A DNA stretch of 64,000 nt from Pseudopithomyces maydicus (Eukaryota; Ascomycota; Dothideomycetes; Pleosporales; Didymosphaeriaceae). The stretch covers positions 1,488,001-1,552,000 of the forward strand of contig JANTUC010000006.1 in NCBI GenBank assembly GCA_026873275.1, in the 5' to 3' direction. How positions within the stretch are numbered: position 1 is the first letter of the stretch; each line of letters starts with the position of its first letter. The notes beneath the pieces are model-generated. The model did no database searches. It had not been told where the DNA came from and worked only from the letters and a program-made list of their open reading frames with translations. A program made the translations under genes and the position numbers. This document shows, piece after piece, positions 10,549 to 22,252 of this stretch.

Positions 10549-11973
10549 GTGTGCCTGCAGCAGCCAAGGCAGGGAAAGCAGGGAATGCAGGCAATGCAGG
10601 CAATGGAGGCAATGCAAGAGTCGGGCAGGTGCAGGATCAGCTTTTCATTCTCCGGCCCAGCTGCTGCGGCGGGTACCTTGAGACGGCTCTGTAGCGAATA
10701 CGGCCAGGTCGTACAGATGCACGAAATACGGTCGCTACAACCGGAGCCGGGAGCAATCACGACGTGAGACGATGGGCAGCCCTGAAGCCGCAATGCGCGT
10801 GGTCGGAAGCACACGAAAAAAAGAAACCGCCGGCGAGTCGCGCTCCTGACTAAGCAGAGCAGACACGTCCGCGGTCGGTCCTTCGCACCTCTTACGTACC
10901 GGAATGTCTCCTCGCCCTCCACAGTGTCGCCATCTCGACCACTCCGCATCGAGGGACGGCTGGTCCGGCGGGCCCTTCAACGCTGCTCGACCCGTCAGGC
11001 CATCCTCAACTCAGCTTACCTGGTCCCACAGTCGGATGTCCATCTGATTGGAAGCTCAGAGCATACGCTTGGCCTCCCGTCTGGCCTGTACTGTACAGCA
11101 TACGAGTCTGTGTCCATCTGCTCGAGGGTCTGCCGCCGCCAGCTGCTCCATGTCCCAAAGTGGTAGCTACTATCGCGTAGGTACATGGGAAGCGTCCTAC
11201 GCCGGCGCAACGCCACGGGCATACCGAACGTGCAGTTTCCTGCCTACCCGTACTCAGGTCTCCCAACACCAAAGACCGGTACCCAACTAGTTGTATAGAG
11301 TAAAGAGCGTGGAGCTTACCGCATAGGAAACCACGTCGTTGGTCTTATTTGCTGACCAGGTAAGCCATCCTGAAAGCGTGCCAAAATCATTCACCATCGT
11401 CGGTCTCGGCTGCTGTCCATGGAAGCCGATGTGCGATGAGCTTCACAGAGCGCTCCGCCGATCTCCTCCCGTAGTCGTTCTCTCCACTTTCTGGTGCTTA
11501 GTCTAGCCTACATGCACAAACTATTGCTTTTGCGTTACTCCAACCTTTCGCGTGGGTGCAGTCGAGCTATACCACTCTGCGTATTTCAAGAATAGCCTTA
11601 TGATCTCAGCCTGCATCGGCATCATCCAGTGACCTGATCGTTACCACTCCAGTGCCGCATTGTAGACTATTGTCGCCCTACCGGCAGGCGTAGCATCACC
11701 TAGCTGCAGCATTGTCGTGGCATCATCCCAGCCGCATCACAACACGGTCAGCTTGGATCCGTATATGCGGTACGAGATGTAGTGGTGAGCGCCCGACGAC
11801 GAGGTTGGCACGCCAGGATTGGGCATATTCGGGAGCGATGGACGAGTATAAAGATGCCCTCGACCACATGGTAACTGCAGCACCACAGCACACAAGAGCT
11901 TCTCCTTCCTCTCAAATCTTCTCTCGCTTCATTATATTCTACAGGACCAGCTCGCTTCACCCCTGCACACAAG
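10549..11973. other. intergenic region upstream of AIM11 and the secreted protein
   Basis: The two flanking genes are divergent, so this holds both promoters. Several GC-rich frames overlap on both strands near 10.3-11.3 kb, but none has motifs or consistent splice sites. A pyrimidine-rich leader (11900-11965) precedes the secreted gene. Confidence 0.5.
10568..10617. repeat. short tandem repeat, unit about GCAGGCAAT
   Basis: Imperfect copies of a nine-base unit (gcaggcaat, gcaggcaat, ggaggcaat, with a degenerate leading copy) lie just 5' of the AIM11 start on the minus strand. Confidence 0.7.
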
Positions 11974-12642
11974 ATGCTTTTCACGAACACCCTTGTGCTC
12001 CTTGCTTCGGCATCCCTCACTGTGGCCCTCCCAGGCAACGGTTGGAGTACCACGACCAAGCCCGCTCCACCGCCCTCATACGAGACAACCTGCTCGGCCG
12101 TCTACTCGACCAAGACCGAACTGTGCAGCTCCACCAAGACGTGGGCGACGACCGAGTATACCACCAAGCCTACAACGTATCTGAAGACCCTCACCTACAC
12201 CGACGTAGTCACCAAGCCCGTCACGTCGACCGGCTATGTCACCAAGGTGAGAAGCACTGCATTCTAGACTTCTTGAATGTCACTAATGATTTCGATAGAC
12301 CGAGACTGGCACTACTGTTGAATCGAAGGTCAAGACCATCCCTGTCACGAGCTACATTACCAAGACGGTGCTTTGGACCAAGACGACAAGCAGCGTAGTG
12401 ACCAAGCCAACAACGTAAGGAATCATGTGAGCGCTTCGGTCGCAATAATTCTAACATGTACCAGGAACATCTCCAGCAAGTGCGAGACCAAGACATGGCT
12501 GAAGACCAAGAGCGAAGTGAAGACGGAGACCAAGTCGTATGCTACGACGAAGACTAAGGTGGTGCCTAGCACCAAGACCAAGGTCATCACCAGCACTCAA
12601 TGCTCCACCAAGGGCGGCTATGGCTACGGTGGCGGTTGGTAG
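11974..12642 (+). CDS. small secreted Thr/Lys-rich repeat protein
   Basis: Three exons (11974-12246, 12299-12414, 12465-12642) with GT...AG introns of 52 and 50 nt give 188 aa with phases agreeing. Residues 1-19 (MLFTNTLVLLASASLTVAL) are a clear signal peptide. The mature protein is dominated by irregular Thr-Lys motifs: TKT, TKP, YTTK, VVTK, YITKT. It contains four cysteines in similar surroundings (CSAVY, CSSTKTW, CETKTW, CSTKGG). It ends with a Gly/Tyr/Trp tail, GYGYGGGW. No family is recognised. A cell-wall, adhesive or apoplastic protein is an inference from secretion and composition. Confidence 0.8.
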
Positions 12643-13971
12643 ACGCACAGCACAAAACAAAGGATTGCTCCACGGCATGGGCCGGGATAGAATGACCTGT
12701 CTGGGCGGGATTTAATGTTTGGATGTGTAGCAGGCACGCTCCTTAGACTACTGTTGATACGAGGACTCTTCTTTGGTGGACCTTACATCTGTGGATACAG
12801 ATACACCGTCCTTTAGTCGCGCCTTGGCCTAACGATAAATTAATGATATTATAGTCACGTAACTGGGTTGTGTTGGCGTCTCCCTTTTCTGACGTTTTTT
12901 TTCTATAACGGCATGTTTGTTTCGATCCGACAGCTTGTGCACTGGTGACTCCGAATCGATGCACGGCATCTGTAGTCCATCTTCTGCGAATAGCATTCAA
13001 AACGGCACGAGCGGGCATTCAAGCATCACCGAGTGCAGGCCGCGTGCATAGCGTACCGTAGAAACGGCGAAGGAGGGGTTGGTATGATGCAAGTAGGTAC
13101 CTAATATCATAAGCGTGTCGCCACCCGCAGATGCAATGCGGTAGCGTGTGTAATAATAGCACGGAAGCAGCACATCCATGATGTTCGATTCCCCACGGGA
13201 TTAGCCTCTCTTGCCATGACGCCAGACGGGAAGACAAATGCGAGGTCAACATGTCGCGGCACGGAAACATGACGCAAATCAGCACTAGGGACCGTGGGGA
13301 TGTGAATGAACGTTCGCCCAGCACATAGTGGGCTGCCATGTGGACTGTTGCAGTGGAGAAGGTGTGTTGAGCAAGCTCGCACAGTCGTTCCTGGTGCGAA
13401 GGTGGAGGCGGCATGCGGTGCGAGGACAACAGCGTGAGACAGGGTCCGTCGTGGAAAGGACGTTCCTTGCGCATGCAGCAGCCGACGACAACAGATGGAT
13501 TGTCGACGCATAACCGAGGGTTACAATTGCCGCAAGCGGGACAGCGGCGGGCGAGTGGCCCATGGTCTCTCGAGCTGAGGTCTGGGAGGCAGGGCTTCGA
13601 TGATGTGCATGGTGGAGAGGTGGGAGGAGCGGGGTAGCTGTCGTCGTATCAATGGAGAGGACCCTGGGATGCTCTGGAACCTCTGCTGCGGGTCTTTCGC
13701 GTGTGCGGGTCGACGTCCGATGGGAACCGCGCAAGAGGCTAGGGATTGCGAGGATGGCCTTGGGAGAGTACTTAAGTACCTAGGCACTCACACGGCGAGA
13801 GTAAAAATCGACCAATCAGCAGGCGAATTGCCCGATGACTCCCATTTCCCATTGCATCACACGCGAAACCATACTGGGACCCCGCTAAACAATGGAGAGC
13901 TCCAACCCCATGGCACTGCATCCGCTTACATGGCAAGCTCCCCCTAAAGCTTTTCACGAGACTCGCATGCC
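12643..13971. other. intergenic region
   Basis: Region between the secreted-protein gene and the MFS gene. Long overlapping minus-strand frames (13.0-13.8 kb) appear in three frames at once and lack motifs, which argues for chance. The 3' end of this stretch must hold the MFS promoter. Confidence 0.55.
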
Positions 13972-15770
13972 ATGCCGCCCAGCGAAACCTCCCCGCTTCT
14001 GTCCAAGCCGCTGCAACCTGTCTCTCCGCACCCCATCGCCGAGGACAGAGCCGTTGCGCCCGATGATCCGTACCATGACCGCGCTGCAGAGGTCGACGGT
14101 GACCAGCTGGAAAGGCAGGACAGCAATGGCCATGCGTCTGCACACCAGGGCATGCCCGAGGTCAAAAAGCGTCTGAAGTACATCTTTCCTGCCATTTGCA
14201 TCGGTGTGCGTACACCCTCCAACCCTCCCAGAGACATGTCGCTCACCCACCCCAGGTCTTCCTTTCCGCCGCCGACCAGACGCTCGTCGTGTCTACCTAC
14301 GGCACCATCGGAACCGAGCTCAAGGCCCTCAACTCCACGTCGTGGATAGCAACCGCCTACTTCGTCACCTTATCGGCCTTCCAGCCTCTCTACGGCAAGA
14401 TTTCCGACATCTTCGGACGCAAGCCATGTCTCCTCTTCGCCTATCTCGTCTTCGGCATCGGCTCGACACTCTGCGGCTTCGCCCGCACCATCGAAGAGCT
14501 GATCGCTGCAAGAGCAATAGCTGGCCTGGGAGGCGCTGGCATGAACACCATCACCTCCATCCTGATGAGCGACGTCGTGACCCTCCGAGAACGGGGTAAG
14601 TGGCAAGGCTACCTAAACGTAATTTACGCCTTTGGAGCCGGTGCCGGCGCCCCCATCGGCGGTCTGCTTGCCGATAGCATCGGCTGGAGGTGGGCCTTTA
14701 TCGTCCAGGGACCCATTTGTCTTCTCGCCATCGCCGCCGTTGCCATTGCGTTGCACATGCCGGGAGTGGAACATTCGCATTGGCTTGAGAAGCTCCGAAA
14801 GATCGACTTTTTGGGCGCCCTCGTTCTTCTGGTCGCAGTGACCGGAGTTCTTGTTGGTCTCGACCATGGCTCAAATGTTTCCTGGAATAGTACGTATACT
14901 GCTCGCCCTTCCCATTTTGTGCACGTGACTTATCTCATGACCCAACCTTTAGGCAAAATCACCACAATAGGATTGTGCACTAGCCCTCTCTTCATCGTCT
15001 TCCTACTCATCGAACGATACGTCGCAAGCCATCCAATCGCACCGTTTAACATCATCTTCAACCGCTCTCTGTTCGCCTGCTACCTCTGCAACTTCTTCTC
15101 CTTCGGCGCCTGGTTATCTGCACTGTTCTTCATCCCTCTATATTGGCAAGTCATTGCGGACATGAGCGCTGCGAAAGCAGGCTTGCTACTGATACCATGC
15201 ATATTGAGTGGTGTCAGCGGCAGCCTCTTCGGCGGCACTTACATGTCCAAGACTGGTAAGTACTACTGGATCACCGTGATTGCCTACTCCAACGTTTTCG
15301 TTGGTCTATCGGTGACCTTGCTCTTCGCCGGCATAATCAAAGAGATGATACCCGTCATGGTGGCAGGCACAGTCCTCACCGCCTTCTCGCATGGGATAGG
15401 GGTCACCACGACATTGATCGGGCTCATCGCGAATGCGGGTCATAAAGACCAGGCCGTGGTTACTGCCTGTTCCTACTTGTTTCGCTCGCTGGGATCCGTT
15501 GTCGGCATTAGCATGTGCGCGACCGCATTCAATCAGACGCTGCGTAAGACGCTTGAAGCAGCGTTAGCCGGCGATGAAGATGCCAAAGAAATCGCAGAGC
15601 GCGTTCGATCTTCACTTGCATACTTCAGAAGCCTGGAACCTGGGCTAAAAGAGGTCGTGAGAGAGTGTTACAGCCAGAGCACGAGAGCTGCCCTGACGGT
15701 AAGTGTGTGCATCACCGTCGGCAGTGCCGTTCTTGCTTGGTTCATTAGAGAGAAGAGACTCGGGAAATAG
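13972..15770 (+). CDS. MFS transporter, DHA2-like 14-TM type
   Basis: Three exons (13972-14205, 14256-14889, 14953-15770) give 561 aa. The second intron is 63 nt, so the frame reads through it. After a hydrophilic 70-residue N-terminus with a dileucine-type ETSPLLSKP motif, the first helix contains ICIGVFLSAADQT. MFS hallmarks are clear: GKISDIFGRKP (motif A), a helix 4 arginine context LIAARAIAGLGGAGMN, and the GAGAGAPIGGLLADSIGWRWAF stretch (motif C-like). About fourteen helices and the family fit place it with DHA2 drug/proton antiporters and vacuolar basic-amino-acid transporters; the N-terminal dileucine makes a vacuolar location plausible. The substrate is not known. The gene is intact. 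Confidence 0.88.
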
Positions 15771-16108
15771 ACAATTTCTCCCCGGGTCCGAAGACAGACC
15801 GGCAGTCAACGACAATATGGGATTACAAACACACTTACAGACTGTACTGCATCACTCAAGATGACTAATTCGACAATGACCATAGAGAGGCTACCTGCAG
15901 CAACAGCCATTTTCTATTGCTCAGACCGCAGACCTCATGCACGAAGAGATTGTGGGAGATGCCTCTTCCGCTGGATGTATAAGAAAACGGGAAAATAAAT
16001 ACGCTCGCTATGTATAAAACTAGAAACTAGATATGAAAATAATTACGACGGTTCCCAGATTACTTTAAGATACTTTTATGTGAACGTTTGATATCCCCTT
16101 CTCAACAT
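15771..16108. other. convergent 3' intergenic region
   Basis: Between the 3' ends of two MFS genes on opposite strands. AT-richer than the flanking coding DNA. No gene seen. Confidence 0.6.
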
Positions 16109-17849
16109 TCATTGCACGTGCTCCTTCTCCTCGGCCTTGGGTATACGAACCATGGTCGCCGTTATCAGCGCTCCAGTTAGTGCAGCTGCCAGACCAAACC
16201 ACCAGATCGCCTTGATACCAGCAAGTCCGATCTCCCCTGTCGGTAGCATCTCCACCTTCGCTCCTATCACTTCACCCACGCTCGTCATCACGGCTATGGT
16301 CAGATTCTGTACCGTGACGAGCAGACTCCCAGCTGCACCTTGGTAGCTCCTCGGCACACTGCTCGTGATGAAGATGGCGGCTGCCGCAAAGCTCATGTCC
16401 GGGCCAAATGTCGCTAATGCTATTCCCGGCATTGAGAGCGCCCAATAGTTCGACGTCGGGGTTTGGGGTAGGAAGAAGGCGCTACCGAGACCGAAGGCCA
16501 GCATGCTTGCGGTGAGGATGACGTTGGTGGGTACGATGTGTAGGGTTTTGGATACGATGTACGCCGCGAGGATGCCGATGATGCAGTTGGGGAGGATGTA
16601 CAAAGCTGCCTGCAGCGGAGTGACGTGCTGGAAGCGCTGCCAGAACTGGATGGCGTAGAACTGCCACGAGCTGTACGCACCGAGCCCTAGAAAGTAGGAG
16701 ATGAGCAGTGTAGCAAACCCCGCGTCTTCCACAGTCTGTTCGGTATCAGTGGACGAGCAACGCCCTTCTCGACAAAGTAAAAACCCCCAAGCAGCAGACA
16801 TCCAACTACAACCGAGCAATACGTATACGGATTCCACCGCGCCGCCGACCCCTGCGTCAACCCAAACACGATCAACGTCGACCCCATCGCCGCCAACCCA
16901 GCACCCACATAATCAAAGTCCCTCAACGACGGCGCCTCCTCCCCCGACCCATCTGCCGCGGGTCGCAAATCTGGAATCGTAAGCTGCGCCGCCACCGCAC
17001 ACCCCGCAAGAAAGATCGCCGTGCTGCCAAATATCCACGGAAGCCGCGCGCTCAGCGCCCCGCCTGCACACACCCTATCCAGTACCCCAATGGCGACCCC
17101 GCAGCCATGAAGCTGAATACGTTCGTCTTCCTCACCCCGGGCGAATACACGCGCCCCAGGATACTCATCGACGCCGACACCAGCACACCGACTGCAAGCC
17201 CCTGCATGGCCCTCGCAACGAAGAACAAGATCCTAAGCCGCGGACTGATCGCCAGCGCGCCGACGACCATCCACACGGCTTCCCAGACGAACGCCCCGAC
17301 CATGAGTTGCTTTGGCGGGCCAAGGTCAGCCAAGGACCCGGAGACGATGACAGAGAGGCCGGATGCGAGCGATGAGGAGCCTAGGAGCCAGGGGATCTGG
17401 GACGGGGAGATACCGAGCGCGGAGGCGAAGACGGATTGCGTGACGGAGACGTGGCCGATGAGGAGCGCCGAGATGAGTTGGCCTGCGGTGCAGGTGAGGA
17501 CGAAGATTACCTCTGAGAGGAGGTTGGGGAGTTCGGGGGGGATGCCTTGGGAAGGGTAGGCGCGGGAAGGGTGGTTCTGGGTTTGGAGGGTGAGTTCGAG
17601 GGTTGGATTGGGGATTGGGTTGGGTGGAGGGATGGTGTCTGAATGGGTCCTGCTTTCCAGTGTCGTTGGAGCTTCAGGTACCTGTTGAATCCTGTCTAGG
17701 CCTTGCGGCTTTGAGGATGGAGCTTTTGCGAGGACTTCCATCTGGATATCTAGTGTCGATATGTGGTCATTCCCTGTACTCTGAAGACCCACCGTCGATA
17801 TGTGGTCGTTCGGGATCTGAATTCCCAGTGAGTGTTCATGTGAAGTCAT
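16109..17849 (-). CDS. MFS transporter with two apparent single-base deletions
   Basis: Intronless minus-strand gene read in three frames. The first segment (17849 to about 17060) has a long hydrophilic N-terminus then helices with LISALLIGHVSV, LGISPSQIPWLLGSS, GSLADLGPPKQLM and GSPLGYWIGCVQ. The second (to about 16720) continues GALSARLPWIFGSTAIF and ends RPLIPNRLWKTRG. The third continues FATLLISYFLGLGAYSSWQFYAIQFW and finishes KAEEKEHVQ. Each change of frame needs one missing base, in C runs 17058-17061 and 16718-16721. With both restored the length is 580 aa, normal for the family, which suggests that the gene is real and the breaks are local. The substrate is unknown; it resembles the fungal MFS group often annotated as multidrug or aminotriazole-resistance-like transporters. 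Confidence 0.8.
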
Positions 17850-18210
17850 ATTGCATATTAGCCATATATGTCCCTTCGCGATCTTCTCTTTTCACGTCTG
17901 CAAAATCGGAAAATGTAGTTTCAAGTATTCGACTTGTGAATTAAAAGTTATATACTATTTTCGAACCGAGAATAAGTGGGCACCGCCTCTTTATCGTATG
18001 AAATCAGTTCCCTGGGGATCGTTAGCGCGACTCTAGCTAATCCTGGGGTAGATGTGTAGACTTGCCAGTGGCTCCGGTTGTAGGATGGAGCAGGGGAGCC
18101 CTGTTGGATCACCGCGATCCTTGTTAGTTACCTGTGAACCGTTTGAAAGTCTGCCCCGACTAATGTACAATTCCAATGCCCCATAGATGGCTATTAAGTA
18201 GAGATCACTC
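17850..18210. other. intergenic region, probable MFS promoter
   Basis: Upstream of the minus-strand MFS gene and downstream of the small gene at 18.2-18.8 kb. Nothing else seen. Confidence 0.5.
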
Positions 18211-18763
18211 TCATATCGAACTCCCAGCACCCTCCTCCACCAGGTAGGATTTTATCTTCTTCACATACCCCTCCATGCCTCCACCTCTTCAGAGGTAAGC
18301 CAGAATGGCTTCACTCGGATGCGGCTGTCGCGTTCGGTATATTCTCGCAGAGGGTGGGCGCGCTCGGGGTTGTGTCTCATCATGAAACTGTTCGTCAGCG
18401 CCATCCGAAAGTAGAGCACAATTTTCAAGACCTACTAGAACCGGGCCTTGTCTTTTCTGAACGTTCTGATGATGTCTCCGCCGGCTTCAATGACCTTGTT
18501 GCGTAGAGTGTCGAGCACTTCCGCGGAGTCTCCGAGCAGATTTACCTAGGTAATCGTCAATGACGTAGGCACGACAATCACATCGAGGGAGCTTGAGAGT
18601 ACCAGGTAGACTTTACGCTCTGACATTTTGTCCGGCATTGTAGGCTCGCAGTTTGGCAGTTGTAAGAGTGAGGATGATCATCATGCTGGGGAATCTTCTT
18701 CTTGAATTGAATCGCACGCGTTTGCGGCTCCGTTTGCAAGAGCCACTGCCTTCTCTCACCCAT
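18211..18763 (-). CDS. hypothetical small protein, three exons, one apparent frameshift
   Basis: A model on the minus strand, assembled by eye: exon 1 18763-18617 (MGERRQWLLQTEPQ...), exon 2 18545-18442 (NLLGDSAEVLDTLRNKVIEAGG), exon 3 18387-18211 (MMRHNPERAHPLREYTERD, RVKPFWLTSEEVEAW). The two introns end with good acceptors (ATTACCTAG and GCTGACGAACAG, each with a branch-like motif) and phases agree, although the second donor, GTTCTA, is weak. Exon 3 stops early at WRGM unless one base is restored in the C run 18268-18271 (GGGG on the coding strand). It then continues YVKKIKSYLVEEGAGSSI, giving about 142 aa. No family is recognised. Confidence 0.45.
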
Positions 18764-18969
18764 CACACCTTCACTTCAACTAGCCCAAAGACTGCATACA
18801 GAAACCTAACTCGTTGGCGCGGATAGTTTTCCGCTATCGCAAGGTTATCTCCGAGTTAGTCAAGTATCCCCCCTTTAACGCCTAAGCGAGTTTTTTCTTT
18901 TTGCAAATAGTCATCTATGTCACACCTCGTATAATCTCGTACCACACCTGTTTATAAGGTTTCTGTTTT

Positions 18970-20853
18970 TCAGATCCCATCATCAAAATTCCCCTTAACA
19001 AACTCTACCGGACCGGCATATTTGAACCTCCCAGCGTACCAGTACCATATCAGAGAAAACCCGACCAAGCTGCTGAACATCAGGCAGCTCCAGTTCATGT
19101 TTTCGGCCGTGGGTCTCGGTGCAGCGGGGAAGAATAGGAAAATGGAAACCAGGCCTAGGAAACAGAGCGCTACTATGTTGACGAACAGACCAGCTCTACC
19201 CAGACTAAAGCGAGCCTTTCGAAGCTCATCCGGGGCCTGAAATCTTTTTGTGAGAATGCAAGATATCGCAATGGAGTAGGAGAAAACTAGTCCCAGTTGG
19301 CCCAGGGATGTAATAATGTTGAAAGCGATAGTGGAGCCGAGAATTATGAGCGAGAGCAAGCTGGTGATGAGCAAGGTCGCTAATAGAGCATTGACAGGAA
19401 TGTCGTATATAGGGTGTATCTAGTACGGTTAAAAACTTGAATTACAATCTGTACGAGTGAACTTACGTAACCGAGCCAGTCTGAGAATGGAAGTCCTTGG
19501 TCTCTTGCGAACGCGAAGAGTTGGCGAGAGGTCGTCATGGTACTATTGACTAAGCAGAGTAAAAGCAGGGCACAGACAACAGCTACCAGGATAGATGTTC
19601 CGGCTGTAGATCTCGTAGCATTGAACAAGACCTGTATCCATGGTTGGCCGTACGTCGTGCTCAAAATCATGGAAACGTCGTCTCCCAGCGATGACATGAC
19701 GGTGATTGTCATGACGAAGCCGATGATATAGTTTATGGTGGCGGTTGCTACCATGGCCCGGGGAAGCACCCATGCTGCATCCACCGTTTCTTCGGATAAG
19801 TGGCAAGAGGAATCGGAGCCTATCAACGTGACCAACGGCCCGAGGATGCCAACTAAGGTAGAAAGACCGACGTTGCCCCAGCCACTATTGTCCTCAAAGT
19901 TCGTCCAAACGCTCCTAGTGTTTTCATGGGGGGCCATAGTCCACAAAATAATCGTGAGTGTGAGGAAGCCAAGGACGTAAAACACCATGCCGATGCGTTC
20001 GATTAGTGGGAGCTTTTGAATTGAGACGGTGTTCCAGATGCTTGCAAATGCTGCGACACCAATACAAAATAGTGTGCTATGCCACGGCTTGGCGATATAG
20101 AAGGGCGCATTCAGAGCTATTAGGCCCTGCAGCTGCTGAGTTACTGCAAGAGCGGCGGTTGCATTCGCACACTGCCATCCGATAGCACACATCCAGCCTG
20201 TAAAATCTGTCAGGCCGAGTCACGGTGTGCACCGAAAAACTATTACCAACGATATAGCTGAGAAGCTTTTGTTGTCGTCTAGGAGCTAGTTCAGAGACCC
20301 AATGGTATTGTCCCCCTGATATGGGCATCCTAAACGTATCAGCCCGAGACAAGCCTATAAAAATAGATTGTTGCTAGGAAACAAAGTCAAGAGGGATCAA
20401 ATTCGCCCTGCAGATTGACTCATGGTAATTCACTTACATAGATGCCATCTCAGCCATCGACAGAGTTACTAGGAACATCCCGAAGCAAACTACGAGAAAC
20501 ATCCAGATAGCACCGGCTGGACCGCCATTACTCAGAGGGATGCCTATGATACTACCGAATTGTCAGAAAAGTTAACATATTGATTCGAAAACTCACACCA
20601 GGGAAAACTCCCAAGTGGAACCCAAGATAGCCGCTATACTAATAATCGAGAACAGGTGAAAGTTTCTCTGCATTTCGCTTGGTGAGCCAAATGATCAGAT
20701 TTTAGAGACGCAAAATACACGGATACGGACGCTTAGTTGCTGAACCTTTCCCATGCGATCCATATCCTTCTGGTCGTGTTGCGTGCCATGCTTCTCGTAG
20801 ACGGCGGTGGCATTCGCAAAGCCCACTTCTGATAGCTCTTTCGTACCAGCCAT
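18970..20853 (-). CDS. APC-family amino-acid/GABA permease
   Basis: Six exons on the minus strand (20853-20731, 20667-20597, 20551-20438, 20329-20247, 20197-19467, 19419-18970) give 523 aa with all phases consistent. The hydrophilic N-terminus precedes helices matching fungal amino-acid permeases of the GABA/choline subgroup: GSTWEFSL, GIPLSNGGPAGAIWMFL, SMAEMASMMPISGGQYHWVSELAP, GWMCAIGWQCANA, and GSDSSCHLSEETVDAAWVLPRAM. These are APC superfamily signatures with about twelve helices. Substrates in the family are GABA, amino acids or choline; this member's substrate cannot be read from sequence. Probable plasma-membrane uptake. The gene is intact, unlike several neighbours. Confidence 0.88.
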
Positions 20854-22252
20854 GATTTTCGTCGATCACTATCTATGTACGGCCAGCAGTGCAACACTTC
20901 TAGACCAAGTGTAAGAAAAAAAAGTCTAGAGTATGTCTGGATTGCGTAGCGCCTCTCAGCGATATAATAATTATGTATGCGATCAAGCTTCTCACACCGT
21001 TCGGCGTGTGTTAATATGAAATGTTCTTCGCCGGTGGGGTTGATACATGCAGCGCCGAGCATGCTTTCGCTTCTGTCGTCATGACGATTGGTGCTCGAAC
21101 AGCCCTTTATCTATCTGTGCAACGGGGCGTAATATGTGCGTACGTGATACGCTCTGGGGACTACAGACAACGCAGAAACTAGCCTTGAGTGTCTTATTTT
21201 GTATAATGCTGTTGTGAATTACCGGAAGAGCATTGTTACCAAGAGAAATCGATGGGAATAGCGAATGCCATAGATCTCGTATTGTCGGAATCGATTCCGT
21301 AACCGGCGGGGTCCGTGCTGGAAAGTATATTTTGGGTTGTACCTGCACATGTGGGTAGAGTGTGGGGATAGCATAAAGCGGGCTCGCCGAAGTTCATGCT
21401 AGGGCTTGAACTCATGTTCGATAATTTGCAAGACGAGAGTATAGCTGGTCTTCCAGAAGAGACTTTGTGAATGCGTAAGAATTTCATCCAGATAATCTTT
21501 GCCACAAATCAAATCAGATGCCCCTTGCAGTCCTCCTGGGTCAAAGAGTACCTATTAACCTAGGTGTGCCTGCATTCAAGCCGAAGTGTCACTGTAATAG
21601 AACTCCATGTAGTGCTAAAATGGGATGATTTAACTAGCAGAGATATCCGTCTTGGCAGCGTCCTAAGGAACAGAAGGAGAACTATAATTGATGAGTTTCC
21701 CCCTATTTGTAGTAAGCAACGAATTTATATTGTACGTACCGTAACTTTCCGTTCTGCTCACTCTGCTTGCTGCTACATTTGACACCATTTTATTATCATC
21801 GTGAGAAGCCCACCACCCCACGAAGGATAGTTATACCACCTTTCTGTCTGTTCAATCCAACATGGATAGTGAGTATCATGATGACTATCATATTGCATCT
21901 ACATCGTGATGCGACACGTCATGGTCACAAAGCCAACGAGCGAGTGGGAACAAGATTGTAGAACCAGTGATGCACGTGGATATAGTTTGCAAATCGAATC
22001 CTACCTAACAATGAACAAGAAACAAGATGGAGAAAACCAATTAAAATTTAGTGGTTGAGTGGCCTCGAATTCTCATCTCTTGGACGCAAAACGCACAACC
22101 CCGTAGACTCCAAAGACCGGCCCAGCATGCCCGACGAACTAGGAACGGACAAGCAAATCAAAGCACGAAGACGCTCGCACTTCGCGTCAACAGGCTCGTG
22201 GCGATGCCTGCTGTAGGCACATAAATAACAATCGCACAACACAACACCGTCA
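20854..22252. other. intergenic region with a possible coding relic
   Basis: Upstream of the permease and downstream of the Rab5 gene. AT-rich in part. One minus-strand fragment (21219-21551) looks coding and is listed separately. The frame at 20733-21062 has a protein-like start but overlaps the permease 5' end and no family was seen. Confidence 0.5.
21219..21551 (-). pseudogene. possible gene remnant with one in-frame TAG
   Basis: One minus-strand frame reads VLFDPGGLQGASDL, later LFWKTSYTLVLQIIEHEFKP, then TAG at 21399-21401, then HELRRARFMLSPHS and YEIYGIRYSHRFLL to a TAA. An acceptor-like AATAG lies just before the first codon, so it may be an internal or last exon. TAG could derive from CAG. 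No family recognised; it could be a decayed gene. Confidence 0.25.

Noticed and set aside
13019..13734. Overlapping 130-150-codon minus-strand frames
   Set aside because: Three frames are open at once and none has motifs, which indicates composition rather than coding.
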